Shown here in pieces: positions 45,507 through 54,467 of a stretch of DNA of 64,000 nucleotides. This DNA comes from Jiangella alba (lineage in GTDB: Bacteria > Actinomycetota > Actinomycetes > Jiangellales > Jiangellaceae): contig NZ_FNUC01000003.1 of the NCBI RefSeq assembly GCF_900106035.1, positions 2,101,501 to 2,165,500 of the forward strand, written 5' to 3'. Position 1 is the stretch's first letter, and each line of letters begins with the position of its first letter. The notes under the pieces are model-generated. The model had not been told where the DNA came from. It was given only the letters and a program-made list of their open reading frames with translations, and ran no database searches. The position numbers and the translations under genes were made by a program.

Positions 45507-46468
45507 CCGGGCGCGCCGTCCTGCTGATGATCGGCAAACGCCTGGTCGCGCTGGTGGTCCTGGTCGCGATCCTGTCGTTCCTCGTCTTCTCGCTGGTTCA
45601 CATCGCCCCGGGCACCGCGGTCGACGCCTACCTGGGCGGCAAGCCGGCCACGCCGGAGTTGGTGCAGCTGCTGACGGAGCGGTACCACCTCGACGAACCG
45701 TTCTTCACCCAGTACTGGCTGTGGCTGAAGGGCGCGCTGGTGTTCGACTTCGGCGAGTCCACGCTGACGACGCTCCCGGTCACCGACGAGATCGGGATCC
45801 GGCTGGGACCGTCGGCGTTCCTCGCCGTCTACGCCTACGTCCTGACGATGATCCTGGGCGTCGTCCCCGGGATCATCGCCGCGCTGCGCCAGCGGAAACT
45901 GCTCGACCGCGGCCTGGTGGCGGGGGCGGTCGTGGCGCTGAGCACGCCGCCGTTCGTGATGGGCATCCTGCTCCTGTACGTGTTCGCCGTGCTGGTGCCG
46001 ATCTTCCCGGCCGCCGGTCGCGGCGAGGGGTTCCTCGATCAGCTGTGGCACCTGACCCTGCCGGCGCTGGCCCTCGCCCTGTGCGTCGCGGCCTTCCTCT
46101 TGCGGCACACCCGCGCCTCGATGATCAACGTGCTGGATCAGGACTACATCATGTTCGCCCGGGCCCGGGGTCTGAGCTGGGCACAGGTGCTGTTCCGGTA
46201 CGCGTTCCGCAACGCGCTGATTCCCGTGGTGACGGTCTCCGGCGCCCTGCTCGCGTTCTTCTTCGCCGGGGCGGTGTTCGTCGAGGCGACGTTCTCGCTG
46301 GGGGGCATCGGCGAGCTTCTGGTGCAGTCCGCCCAGTCGAGTGACATGCCGATGATCCAGGCCCTGGCGATCCTCATCGCGGTGCTGATCGTGCTGGCCA
46401 ACCTGCTCGCGGACCTCGCCTACGTGGCGATCGATCCCCGGATCCGCTTCGAAGGGAGGTCGTCATGA
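45503..46468 (+). CDS. ABC peptide importer permease, DppB/OppB family
   Basis: Membrane permease, 321 residues. First span (LVALVVLVAILSFLVFSLVH) and the extracellular APGTAVDAYLGGKP loop are standard. The EAA loop reads MFARARGLSWAQVLFRYAFR, and the protein ends LAYVAIDPRIRFEG. ATG 45503 overlaps the third binding-protein stop (ATGA) and its stop overlaps the DppC-like ATG. A second, independent Dpp-type system in the window, distinct from the sialic-acid importer at 5046. Confidence 0.87.
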   Translation: MTGRAVLLMIGKRLVALVVLVAILSFLVFSLVHIAPGTAVDAYLGGKPATPELVQLLTERYHLDEPFFTQYWLWLKGALVFDFGESTLTTLPVTDEIGIRLGPSAFLAVYAYVLTMILGVVPGIIAALRQRKLLDRGLVAGAVVALSTPPFVMGILLLYVFAVLVPIFPAAGRGEGFLDQLWHLTLPALALALCVAAFLLRHTRASMINVLDQDYIMFARARGLSWAQVLFRYAFRNALIPVVTVSGALLAFFFAGAVFVEATFSLGGIGELLVQSAQSSDMPMIQALAILIAVLIVLANLLADLAYVAIDPRIRFEGRSS

Positions 46469-47331
46469 CCGAAGCAGCCGTCACGGCGCCGCGGCAGCTG
46501 ACCAGGCGGCGGACGAAGAGCCGTCCGCCGCTCCTGATCGGCCTGTGTCTCGGGTTCATGACGCTGGTCCTGATCGTGGCGATCTTCGGCGAGGCCCTGT
46601 CGCCTCAGGACCCGTCCCAGCAGGACGTGCTCGGCAGCCTGGCGCCGCCGAGCGCCGAGCACTGGCTCGGCACCGACGGCCTGGGCCGCGACGTGTTCTC
46701 CCGGATGCTGGCCGGAGCGCGGTCCGCGATCTTGGGGCCGCTGGTCATCGCCGTCGTCGCCATGGTGTGCGGCAACCTGCTCGGACTCCTGGCCGGCTAC
46801 CGCGCCGGGCTCGTCGACTCGTTGCTGATGCGCTGGGTCGATCTGATGGTGGCCATCCCGTCGCTGCTGATCATCATCGTCGTGGCCGGTGCGCTGGGCG
46901 GCGGCTACTGGCTGGCCGTCGCGCTGCTGACCGTCCTCACGATTCCCACGGACGCCCGCGTCATGCGCGCCGCCACGCTCGAGCAGGTGCCGCGCCCGTA
47001 CGTCGAGGCGGCGAAGACCCTGGGTGTCTCGAACGGCCGGATCATGGTGCGGCACATCTGGCCGAACATCGCGGCGACCGCCGTCGCGAACTCGGTCATC
47101 ATCTTCGCCGGGTCGCTCGTGGCCATCGCCGGCCTGTCCTTCCTCGGCCTCGGCGCCGAGCCGGGCACCCCCGACTGGGGCCAGATGCTGTCGGAGAACC
47201 AGCCACTGCTGTTCACCAACCCGGTCGCGAGCATCGCGCCCGGCATCGCCATCGCTCTCACCGCCACGGCGGTGAACCTGATCGGCGACTGGGTGTACGA
47301 GAAGATGTCGAGGCGAGGAGCAGCCCGTTGA
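46465..47331 (+). CDS. ABC peptide importer permease, DppC/OppC family
   Basis: Membrane permease, 288 residues. A basic N-terminus (RRRTKSRPP) precedes the first span; then HWLGTDGLGRDVFSRMLAGARS, the DppC hallmark, and the EAA-type loop YVEAAKTLGVSNGRIMVRHI. The GLSFLGLGAEPGTPDWG segment near the C-terminus is conserved. ATG 46465 overlaps the DppB stop and its stop overlaps the TTG start of the ATPase, so all transporter subunits are coupled. Confidence 0.87.
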   Translation: MTEAAVTAPRQLTRRRTKSRPPLLIGLCLGFMTLVLIVAIFGEALSPQDPSQQDVLGSLAPPSAEHWLGTDGLGRDVFSRMLAGARSAILGPLVIAVVAMVCGNLLGLLAGYRAGLVDSLLMRWVDLMVAIPSLLIIIVVAGALGGGYWLAVALLTVLTIPTDARVMRAATLEQVPRPYVEAAKTLGVSNGRIMVRHIWPNIAATAVANSVIIFAGSLVAIAGLSFLGLGAEPGTPDWGQMLSENQPLLFTNPVASIAPGIAIALTATAVNLIGDWVYEKMSRRGAAR

Positions 47332-49202
47332 GCCCCCACACCGAGCCCACGCCCAGCTCCGGCCGTCCCGTCCTCGATGTCGAGGGGATGCGGATCGAGC
47401 GCACCGACATCGGCGCCCCGATCGTCACCTCGCTGGACCTGCGGCTGGCCGCGGGGGAGAGCATCGGCATCGTCGGCGAGTCGGGCAGCGGGAAGTCGAT
47501 GAGCGCGAAGGCCCTCATCGGTCTCCTGCCCGAGGGCGTCGTGGCGAGCGGGACCGCCCGGTTCGACGGCCAGAACCTGCTCGAGCTGTCCGAACGGCAG
47601 TGGCGCAGCATCCGGGGCCGCCAGATCGGCATGATCATGCAGGACCCGTTCACGATGCTGAACCCGGTCATGCGCTGCGGCCGCATCCTGGAGGAGTCGC
47701 TGCTCCCCGAACGGCGGCTGAGCCGCGCCGAGCGGCGAGCCGAGGCGATCCGGCGGCTCGCCGAGGTGGGCATCACCGACGAGTCGGTCGTCGAGCGATA
47801 CCCGTTCCAGCTCTCCGGCGGCATGCGCCAGCGCGTCGCCATCGCCGCGGCGCTGGCCCGGGACCCGAAGGTCCTGATCGCGGACGAGCCCTCGACGGCG
47901 CTGGACGTGGTCACCCAGCGCGAGGTCCTCGCCCTGATCAAGCGGATCCAGGCGGCGCGCGGCATGGCCCTGATCCTCATCACGCACGACCTGCGGGTCG
48001 CGTTCGCCACCTGCGACCGGATCCAGGTCCTCTACGCGGGATCGCTGGTCGAGACGGGCCGGGCGGACGACGTGCGCGAGCGCCCTCGGCATCCGTACAC
48101 GCAGGGACTGCTGCTGTCCGAACCCCCGGCCGACCGCCGGGTGCGCCAGCTCGTCGCCATCCCCGGCTCGGTCCCGTCGGCGGCCGACGTGCAGGACCGC
48201 TGCTCGTTCTCGTCCCGGTGCCGCTGGGCCGAGGAGGTGTGCCGGAGCGGCGTGCCGCCACTGGCCGAGCTCGGCGACGACCGCCGCTCCCGCTGTGTCC
48301 GGCTGCCGGAGATCAGCGCCGAGATGGCCGCGCTGCTGAGCAAGGGCGAGGAGCGCGCGGTGGTGCCGGTCGAGGGCCGCTCCGACGGTGCGCTGATCGA
48401 GGTCGTGAACATCGAGAAGGTCTTCGAGAGCGGGGGCCGCACCGTCACCGCCGTCGACGACGTGTCGATCTCGGTGCGCGACGGCGAGAGCGTCGGCATC
48501 GTCGGGGAGTCCGGTTCCGGGAAGACCACGATCGCCCGGATGCTGGTCGGGCTCGAGTCGCCGTCCGGCGGCGAGATCGTGATCGACGGCATCCCGGTGC
48601 GCAGCTGGAGCGCGCTGACTACGCGCGACCGCCGCAAGCTCCGGCAGACCGTGCAGACCGTGTTCCAGGATCCCTACTCGAGCCTCAACCCGATGCGTAC
48701 CATCGGCTGGGCGCTCAAGGAGGCGATCACCACCCACGACCGCGGCGGCGGGAACGTCGAGCGCCGGGTCACCGAGCTCCTGGAGTCCGTCGGGCTGACG
48801 GCGGGCTACGCCCAGCGGCGTCCGTCGTCGCTGTCCGGCGGCGAGCGGCAACGCGTCGCGATCGCGCGGGCGCTGGCGGTGGAGCCCCGGGTGCTGATCT
48901 GCGACGAGCCGGTCTCGGCGCTGGACATGTCGGTCCAGGCGCAGATCCTCAACCTGCTGCGGGAGGTCCGCACCGAACGCGGGATCAGCTGCCTGTTCAT
49001 CACCCACGACCTGTCCATCGTGCGGCAGGCGTCGGAGTACCTCTACGTCATGCACCACGGCAGGGTCGTCGAGTCCGGGCCGACCGAGGCGGTGCTCGAC
49101 AACCCGGCGGACGAGTACACCGCCCAACTGCTCAACTCCGTCCCGCGCCCCGAGGGGCAGTGGCTGAACGCGCGCGGACTCGAAGCCCCCGTCCAGGGCT
49201 GA
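47328..49202 (+). CDS. Fused double ABC ATPase (DppD-DppF) of the peptide importer
   Basis: Cytoplasmic protein of 624 residues with two complete nucleotide-binding domains in one chain. Domain 1 (about 15-330): GESGSGKSMSAK, LSGGMRQRV, LIADEPSTALDVV, LITHDLRV and the Cys-bearing CSFSSRCRWAEEVC tail. Domain 2 (about 350-620): GESGSGKTTIARM, MQTVFQDPYSSLNP-like Q-loop, LSGGERQRVAIARAL, LICDEPVSALDM, FITHDLSI. The TTG start at 47328 overlaps the permease stop (TTGA) and has GAGGAG 7 bases upstream. Fusion contrasts with the two separate ATPases of the sialic-acid importer. Followed by an M19-like gene 20 bases later. Confidence 0.88.
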   Translation: MSPHTEPTPSSGRPVLDVEGMRIERTDIGAPIVTSLDLRLAAGESIGIVGESGSGKSMSAKALIGLLPEGVVASGTARFDGQNLLELSERQWRSIRGRQIGMIMQDPFTMLNPVMRCGRILEESLLPERRLSRAERRAEAIRRLAEVGITDESVVERYPFQLSGGMRQRVAIAAALARDPKVLIADEPSTALDVVTQREVLALIKRIQAARGMALILITHDLRVAFATCDRIQVLYAGSLVETGRADDVRERPRHPYTQGLLLSEPPADRRVRQLVAIPGSVPSAADVQDRCSFSSRCRWAEEVCRSGVPPLAELGDDRRSRCVRLPEISAEMAALLSKGEERAVVPVEGRSDGALIEVVNIEKVFESGGRTVTAVDDVSISVRDGESVGIVGESGSGKTTIARMLVGLESPSGGEIVIDGIPVRSWSALTTRDRRKLRQTVQTVFQDPYSSLNPMRTIGWALKEAITTHDRGGGNVERRVTELLESVGLTAGYAQRRPSSLSGGERQRVAIARALAVEPRVLICDEPVSALDMSVQAQILNLLREVRTERGISCLFITHDLSIVRQASEYLYVMHHGRVVESGPTEAVLDNPADEYTAQLLNSVPRPEGQWLNARGLEAPVQG

Positions 49203-49222
49203 CGACAGAAGGGAAGCACATC

Positions 49223-50221
49223 GTGATCAACAGCTACGTCGGTGGCGTCATCTACGACGTCATGGCGCACCACGGCATTCCGGGCAACAGGGCGGAGGTG
49301 CTGCGCTCCACCTACCTCCCGCGGTGGCGTAAGGGAGGTCTCGAGGCCGCCGTCGTGCAGGTCTCGAACTGGCCGTCCATCAATGCCTACTTCGCCGAGA
49401 TCGACCGCTCCGAGGGCGAGATCACGTACTGCAGGACGCGGGCCGACTTCGACAACCGCCCGGAGGGGTCGTTCGGGATCTTCCTCTCGCTGGAGGGCCA
49501 CGGGCCGTTCGCGGGCGACTTCGAGGCGCTGCACACGCTGGCCGAGCTCGGCGTCACCACGTTCACGTTCTCGCACAACCTGCAGAACCTGCTCTGCACC
49601 GGCAGCAACGAGCGCTTCGGCGAGGGCGGGTTCAGCCACCTCGGCAAGCAGACGCTCCAGGAGCTGGAGTCGCTGCCGATGATGATCGACCTGGTGCACA
49701 TGTCGCGGGCGTCGTTCTGGGACGCACTCGACCTCTACGACGGCGACCTGTTCGTGTCGCACTCCAACGCCGACGCGCTCTGCCCGCATCCGCGCAACCT
49801 GACCGACGACCAGATCAAGGCGGTCGCTGAGCGCAACGGGACGATCGGGCTCAACACGTTCCGCGGTTACGTGTCGCCGGAACCCCTGAAGGCCACGCTG
49901 TCCGACCTGCTCGACCACGCGATGTACATGTACGACATGGTGGGGCCGGAGCATCTGAGCATCGGCGCCGACTACTGCGAGTCGCCCGTCGAGATGCTGC
50001 TGCCCGTGCTGGACATGATCGACCCCGACGGCGCCCACGGCATCAAGGGCCGCGGCCGCGAGCTGTACACGTACGGCCCGGAGGGCCTGGAGGACGCCAG
50101 CAACCTCGGCGCGATCGCCACCGGCCTCGCCGAACGCGGCCTGACCCCCGACGAGGTCGACCTGGTCTGCGGGGAGTCCTACCTGCGGATGCTGGAGCGG
50201 TCGCGCCCGTCGAAGCCCTGA
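49223..50221 (+). CDS. M19 dipeptidase-like protein lacking the first metal motif, copy 1
   Basis: Protein of 332 residues with the fold pattern of membrane dipeptidases: a glutamate in LSLEGHGPF, His in IDLVHMSRAS, His in FVSHSNAD and Asp in IGADYCES stand where metal ligands are expected. However, the N-terminal DxHxD motif that supplies His and Asp to the metal pair is replaced by VINSYVGGVIYDVMAHH, with no H-x-D. Either a single metal is used or His/Asp in that segment substitute. GTG 49223 has an AAGGGAAG ribosome site. It is the last gene of the importer operon and has a close paralogue at 54464, so specialised peptide hydrolysis is likely but unproven. Confidence 0.75.
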   Translation: MINSYVGGVIYDVMAHHGIPGNRAEVLRSTYLPRWRKGGLEAAVVQVSNWPSINAYFAEIDRSEGEITYCRTRADFDNRPEGSFGIFLSLEGHGPFAGDFEALHTLAELGVTTFTFSHNLQNLLCTGSNERFGEGGFSHLGKQTLQELESLPMMIDLVHMSRASFWDALDLYDGDLFVSHSNADALCPHPRNLTDDQIKAVAERNGTIGLNTFRGYVSPEPLKATLSDLLDHAMYMYDMVGPEHLSIGADYCESPVEMLLPVLDMIDPDGAHGIKGRGRELYTYGPEGLEDASNLGAIATGLAERGLTPDEVDLVCGESYLRMLERSRPSKP

Positions 50222-50283
50222 TGGACCAGAGGTGGCAGCCGTCGCCGCCGGCGCGACGAACCGATCAGCCGCCGCATCGCCGT

Positions 50284-50349
50284 GCCGTGGCCATGTGGAG
50301 GCGCGGTGTCGCGACAGCGACCTCGCGGAAGCATGGTGCGCTGATTCAG
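50284..50349 (+). repeat. 66-bp intergenic repeat, copy B
   Basis: Plus-strand counterpart of 27575-27640 (about 83% identity, including GTGGAGGCGCGGTGTCGC). It lies in the 155-base gap between the M19-like gene and the convergent Fe-S protein gene. No coding frame in it is convincing; function unknown. Confidence 0.7.
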
Positions 50350-50376
50350 CGCGTCGCCGCGGTTCGCCGCGCCGGA

Positions 50377-51018
50377 TCAAGCAGGACCACGGGCCGGGGT
50401 GTGGCGTGGCAGCGGGCAGTCGCCGCAGTAGGCGCCGGGCCGGGCGCGGTAGAACAGGCAGCAGCTGCGCCGCCGGGACGTGCCCGGCTCGAGCCGGCCG
50501 GCCAGCAGCGGATGGGCGAGCGCCTCCTCGGCCGGCGACATTGCCGCGGGGCCCAGCACGGCGCCCGCGGCGCGCAGGGCCGACGCGGCGTTGCCCCACA
50601 GGGCGCCGGGAGCGATCCAGCGGCTCCAGGCACCTACCAGCGGCGTCAGCTGCCGGTCGACCACCTCTTCGGCGGGCGTCGCGCCGAGGCGCGGCGTGCG
50701 GCAGTGCAGCGTCAGCGTGCCCCGGGAGCTGGACCACCCCAGGGCGTCGGGGTCCAGGTCGAGGCCATGGCCGGTGAGCTCGGCGGTGCCGATGGCGAGA
50801 CACCACAGGCGTGAGGCGTAGCCGAGGAAGAGGGTCGAGACCGCGACGCGGGCCTCGGCGGCGCCGATGCGCCGGCCCATCTCACCGATCAGTTCGGCGG
50901 CGACGTCCGGGTCGCGCAGGTCGGCGGTCGGACGGCCGGCGGCCTCGGCGCCGACGCGCAGGACGTAGTACGGCGTGCGGGCGCGGACCCGGCGCACCAC
51001 CGCTTCCGGATCGCCCAT
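50377..51018 (-). CDS. (2Fe-2S)-binding protein, FhuF-like ferric reductase
   Basis: Protein of 213 residues whose C-terminus carries the FhuF cluster motif SCCLFYRARPGAYCGDCPL, that is CC-x10-C-x2-C, which binds a 2Fe-2S centre in siderophore ferric reductases. The preceding region (LWCLAIGTAELTG, CRTPRLG) fits the helical FhuF N-domain. ATG 51018 has GGAGGG upstream. It is transcribed leftward, divergent from the S10 peptidase. Reduction of imported ferric siderophore or another Fe(III) chelate is the family role; it is the one gene in this stretch with no obvious link to peptide breakdown. Confidence 0.8.
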   Translation of the reverse strand: MGDPEAVVRRVRARTPYYVLRVGAEAAGRPTADLRDPDVAAELIGEMGRRIGAAEARVAVSTLFLGYASRLWCLAIGTAELTGHGLDLDPDALGWSSSRGTLTLHCRTPRLGATPAEEVVDRQLTPLVGAWSRWIAPGALWGNAASALRAAGAVLGPAAMSPAEEALAHPLLAGRLEPGTSRRRSCCLFYRARPGAYCGDCPLPRHTPARGPA

Positions 51019-51045
51019 GCGCCCTCCAGGCCCACTGTGGTAGCT

Positions 51046-51093
51046 CAATCTAGAGCACATGCTATTGACGCTAGATTGCCATAGTCATACAGT
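51046..51093 (+). promoter_or_regulatory. Promoter of the peptidase operon inside an inverted repeat
   Basis: TTGACG (51065-51070), 17 bases, TACAGT (51088-51093) fits an actinobacterial housekeeping promoter. The -35 is enclosed by CAATCTAG (51046-51053) and CTAGATTG (51071-51078), 8-bp arms, as expected for an operator. The CTATTGAC stretch resembles the centre of the site at 24825. The start codon at 51124 follows a GGGAG ribosome site. Confidence 0.55.
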
Positions 51094-51123
51094 CCAAACA
51101 CCGCCGATCTCTGGGAGACATCG

Positions 51124-52620
51124 ATGCCGGAAACCGCGACCAGTCAGTCCACCGCCACCGAGGCCGACAAGGTCGCGGACGCCAAGCCGCTGGAGGACCA
51201 GCAGTTCGTCAGCCAGCACGCCGTCACCATCGGCGGCGAGCGGATCCAGTACACGGCGAAGACCGGTCGCCTCGTCATGCACGACGACGAGGAGCAGGGC
51301 AAGCCGAAGGTCGCCATCTTCTACACCGCCTACCTGCGCGACGGCGTGTCGTCGGCCCGCGAGCGGCCGCTGGTGTTCGTGTGGAACGGCGGCCCGGGCT
51401 CGTCGACGATCTGGCTGCACATGTACAGCTACGGCCCGCGCCGCGTCGTGTTCGAGGGCGACCCGCTGGTCGACGTCTCGCGGTGGGAGCTGAAGGAGAA
51501 CGAGCACTCGCTGCTCGACGTGGCCGACCTGGTCTTCCTCGACCCGCCGAGCACCGGCTTCAGCCGGACCGCCCCCGGCGTGGACCCCAAGGAGTTCTAC
51601 GGCCTCGAGGTCGACGCCGCCGTGGTCGGCGACTTCGTGCTGGAGTTCATCGCGCGTGAGGGCCGCGGCGACAGCCCGATCGTGCTGTTCGGCGAGAGCT
51701 ACGGCACGCTCCGGGCGCCGGCGGTGGCCGACTACCTGCAGCAGGGGCCGGGGCTGTTCGTCGACGGCGTCATCCTGCTGTCCTCGCTCATGGACGTCGC
51801 GGGCACGACCTTCGGTGTCGGGGTCAACAACGGCCCGGTCGGCCAGCTCCCCAGCTACGCCGCGACCGCGCTGTACCACGGCGTCATCTCCGGCGACCTG
51901 ACGACGGTCGTCGCGGAGGCCGAGGACTTCGCCCTGAACGAGTACTCGGTGGCCCTGCTCAAGGGCAGCCGGCTCACCGCCGCGGAGGAGCAGCGCATCG
52001 CCAACCGGCTGTCGGAGCTGACCGGCATCTCGGCCGAGTACTTCCTCCGGGCGAACCTGCGGGTGACCCTGTGGCGGTTCATGAAGGAGCTGCTGCGCGA
52101 CCGGGGGCGCACCGTCGGCCGGCTCGACACCCGCTTCACCGGCGTCGACTCCGACTCCGCCGGCGAGGCGTTCGAGAACGACCCGAGCTACACGGCGCCG
52201 ACCGGCGCGGCGACGGCGGCGCTGACCAAGTACCTGCGGGGCGACCTCGGCTGGGAGGCCGACCGGCCGCTGCTGTACCGGCACATCCGCCCGCGCTTCG
52301 AGTGGAAGCACCGCGAGAGCGAGCAGCTGGGCATCTGGACGCCCCAGCTCGAGGTCGCCACGCTGCTGCGCGGAGCGATGTACCGCTCGCCCAGCCTCAA
52401 GGTGTTCCTGCTCAGCGGCTACTACGACCTCGGCACGCCGTTCTTCCCGGCCGAGCTGACGTTCGACCACCTGCACCTGCACCCGGACGTCGCCCGTAAC
52501 GTCACCAAGAAGCGCTACGAGTCCGGGCACATGATCTACCTGCACGAGCCGTCGCTGGCCCAGACGCGCGCCGACCTGGTGGAGTTCCTCACCTCCGTCC
52601 GGACGGGCATCGGTGCATGA
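51124..52620 (+). CDS. S10 family serine carboxypeptidase
   Basis: Serine carboxypeptidase of 498 residues, no signal peptide. The S10 oxyanion motif WNGGPGSST, DPPSTGFS, the nucleophile in FGESYGTLRAP (Ser192), the acid in SGYYDLGTP (Asp435) and the histidine in SGHMIYLH (His469) make a complete catalytic triad with S10 spacing. It would remove C-terminal residues one by one in the cytosol. It opens an eight-gene operon of peptidases and two oxidoreductases in which every gene overlaps or nearly touches the next; its stop overlaps the S9 gene by ATGA. Confidence 0.88.
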   Translation: MPETATSQSTATEADKVADAKPLEDQQFVSQHAVTIGGERIQYTAKTGRLVMHDDEEQGKPKVAIFYTAYLRDGVSSARERPLVFVWNGGPGSSTIWLHMYSYGPRRVVFEGDPLVDVSRWELKENEHSLLDVADLVFLDPPSTGFSRTAPGVDPKEFYGLEVDAAVVGDFVLEFIAREGRGDSPIVLFGESYGTLRAPAVADYLQQGPGLFVDGVILLSSLMDVAGTTFGVGVNNGPVGQLPSYAATALYHGVISGDLTTVVAEAEDFALNEYSVALLKGSRLTAAEEQRIANRLSELTGISAEYFLRANLRVTLWRFMKELLRDRGRTVGRLDTRFTGVDSDSAGEAFENDPSYTAPTGAATAALTKYLRGDLGWEADRPLLYRHIRPRFEWKHRESEQLGIWTPQLEVATLLRGAMYRSPSLKVFLLSGYYDLGTPFFPAELTFDHLHLHPDVARNVTKKRYESGHMIYLHEPSLAQTRADLVEFLTSVRTGIGA

Positions 52621-54467
52621 CGGCCGGCGCACTGTCCGCGGCGGACGTGTTCGCGCCGGCCAGGGCGTTCAACTGGCTGCGCGCTGACGGCGACGCCCTG
52701 CTGTGGACCGAGACGCGGCCGGCGCAGGCCCGCACGGTCGTGGTCCGCTGGGAACCGGGCGCGGAGCCGGTCGACCTCACCCCGCCGGGGCGGTCGAGCA
52801 GCAACATCGTCGGCTACGGCGGCATCCCGTACGGCGTGGCACCGGACGGCGAGGTGCTGCTGTGCGACAGCGAGGACCAGCGCGTCCACAGCGTGCGGCG
52901 CGGCGTCGCGGTGACGCCCGCGGCGCCGGGCAAGAGCGTCCGGTGGAGCGACTTCGTGGTGAGCGGCGAGCACGTCTACGCCGTCCGCGAGCAGCACCAC
53001 GACGACGGCCGCATCGCCAACGAACTGGTGCGGGTCCGCCTGGACGGCGCCGGGGACCCGGTGGTCCTCGACGGCGGCCACGACTTCGTGGGCTCGCCGC
53101 GGGTGTCGCCCGACGGGGCCCGGATCGCCTGGATCACCTGGGACCACCCGCAGATGCCGTGGGACGGCACGCAACTGTGGACCGCCGACGTCACGCCCGG
53201 CGGCATCGCCCCGGCGGCCCTCGTCGCCGGCTCGACGGGCGAGTCCGTCCTGGAACCCACCTGGGCACCGGACGGCGAGCTGCTCTTCCTCAGCGACCGC
53301 ACCGGCTGGTGGAACGTCTACCAGGACGGCGCCGCGGAGCCGGTGGTCGGCATGGAGTCCGACATGGGCGGGCCCGTGTGGTTCCTCGGCCTGCGCAGCC
53401 TCGACGTCTTCGCCGACGGCCGGCTGGTGGTGAAGTGGACGATCGACGGCGTCGAGCACCTGGGCGTACGGCACCCCGACGGGCGGCTGGACGAGATCGC
53501 GACGCCGTACACGCAGTTCGTCTCGCCGACCGTCGTCGGCGACCGGATCGCCGTCATCGCCGCCGGCTACCGGCACGCGCCCGCGGTGGTCCTGCTCGAC
53601 CCGGCCACCGGCGGCACGGGCGAGGTGGTGCGCGACAACGGCACCGTGGCGCCCGAGACCGTCGCGGTGCCGGAGGCGATCACCTACCCGACGACCGACG
53701 GGGCGGTGGCGCACGCCTTCTGGTACCCGCCGACCGTGCCGGTCGACGGCCCGCCGCCACTGATCGTCAACTGCCACGGCGGCCCCACCGGCCACGTCGT
53801 GCCCGTGCTCGACCTGCGCCAGCAGTACTGGACCAGCCGCGGGTACGGCTATCTCGAGCTCAACTTCCGCGGCAGCAGCGGCTACGGCCGCGCCTACCGC
53901 GAGGCTCTCGAGGGCACCTGGGGCGTGGTCGACGTCGACGACGCCGTGGCGGGCGCCGAGTACCTCGTGGCCAAGGGGCTGGCCGACGGGTCGCGGCTGG
54001 TGGTCCGCGGCCTCAGCGGCGGCGGCTGGCTGACGCTGTGCGCCATGGCCTTCCGCGACGTGTTCGCGGCCGGCGGCAGCATGAACGGCGTCGCCGACGC
54101 GTACAAGATGGCGACGGACACCCACAAGTTCGAGTCGCGCTACCTCGACTCGCTGATCGGGCCGCTGCCGGAGGCGAAGGAGCTCTACGCCGAGCGCTCG
54201 CCGGTCACGGCGGCCGAGCACATCACGGCGCCGCTGATCCTCCTGCAGGGGGAGGCCGACCACGTGGTCCCGGCCGACCAGGCCGAGGCGATCGCCGTCG
54301 TCCTGCGCGAGCGAGGCGTCGAGCACGAGCACCACGTCTACGCGGGGGAGGGCCACCTGTTCGCGAAGGCGGAGAACCTCGTCCACGCCCTCGAGGCCGA
54401 GCGCGACTTCTACGCCCGCGTCCTGGCCGCGGCGGGCTCGTCAGCGCCAGAAGGAGGAGCGAGATGA
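52617..54467 (+). CDS. S9 family (prolyl oligopeptidase-type) peptidase
   Basis: Protein of 616 residues: an N-terminal beta-propeller (repeats such as VSPDGARIAWITW and WAPDGELLFLSDRTGWWNVY) gates an alpha/beta hydrolase domain from about 355. Triad: Ser467 in VRGLSGGGWL, Asp548 in GEADHVVP, His580 in GEGHLFAKAENL. The preceding [17 protein letters not shown] is diagnostic for S9C. ATG 52617 overlaps the S10 stop and the gene's stop overlaps the M19-like ATG. Acylaminoacyl-peptidase or dipeptidyl-peptidase activity on short peptides is expected. Confidence 0.87.
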   Translation: MTAGALSAADVFAPARAFNWLRADGDALLWTETRPAQARTVVVRWEPGAEPVDLTPPGRSSSNIVGYGGIPYGVAPDGEVLLCDSEDQRVHSVRRGVAVTPAAPGKSVRWSDFVVSGEHVYAVREQHHDDGRIANELVRVRLDGAGDPVVLDGGHDFVGSPRVSPDGARIAWITWDHPQMPWDGTQLWTADVTPGGIAPAALVAGSTGESVLEPTWAPDGELLFLSDRTGWWNVYQDGAAEPVVGMESDMGGPVWFLGLRSLDVFADGRLVVKWTIDGVEHLGVRHPDGRLDEIATPYTQFVSPTVVGDRIAVIAAGYRHAPAVVLLDPATGGTGEVVRDNGTVAPETVAVPEAITYPTTDGAVAHAFWYPPTVPVDGPPPLIVNCHGGPTGHVVPVLDLRQQYWTSRGYGYLELNFRGSSGYGRAYREALEGTWGVVDVDDAVAGAEYLVAKGLADGSRLVVRGLSGGGWLTLCAMAFRDVFAAGGSMNGVADAYKMATDTHKFESRYLDSLIGPLPEAKELYAERSPVTAAEHITAPLILLQGEADHVVPADQAEAIAVVLRERGVEHEHHVYAGEGHLFAKAENLVHALEAERDFYARVLAAAGSSAPEGGAR

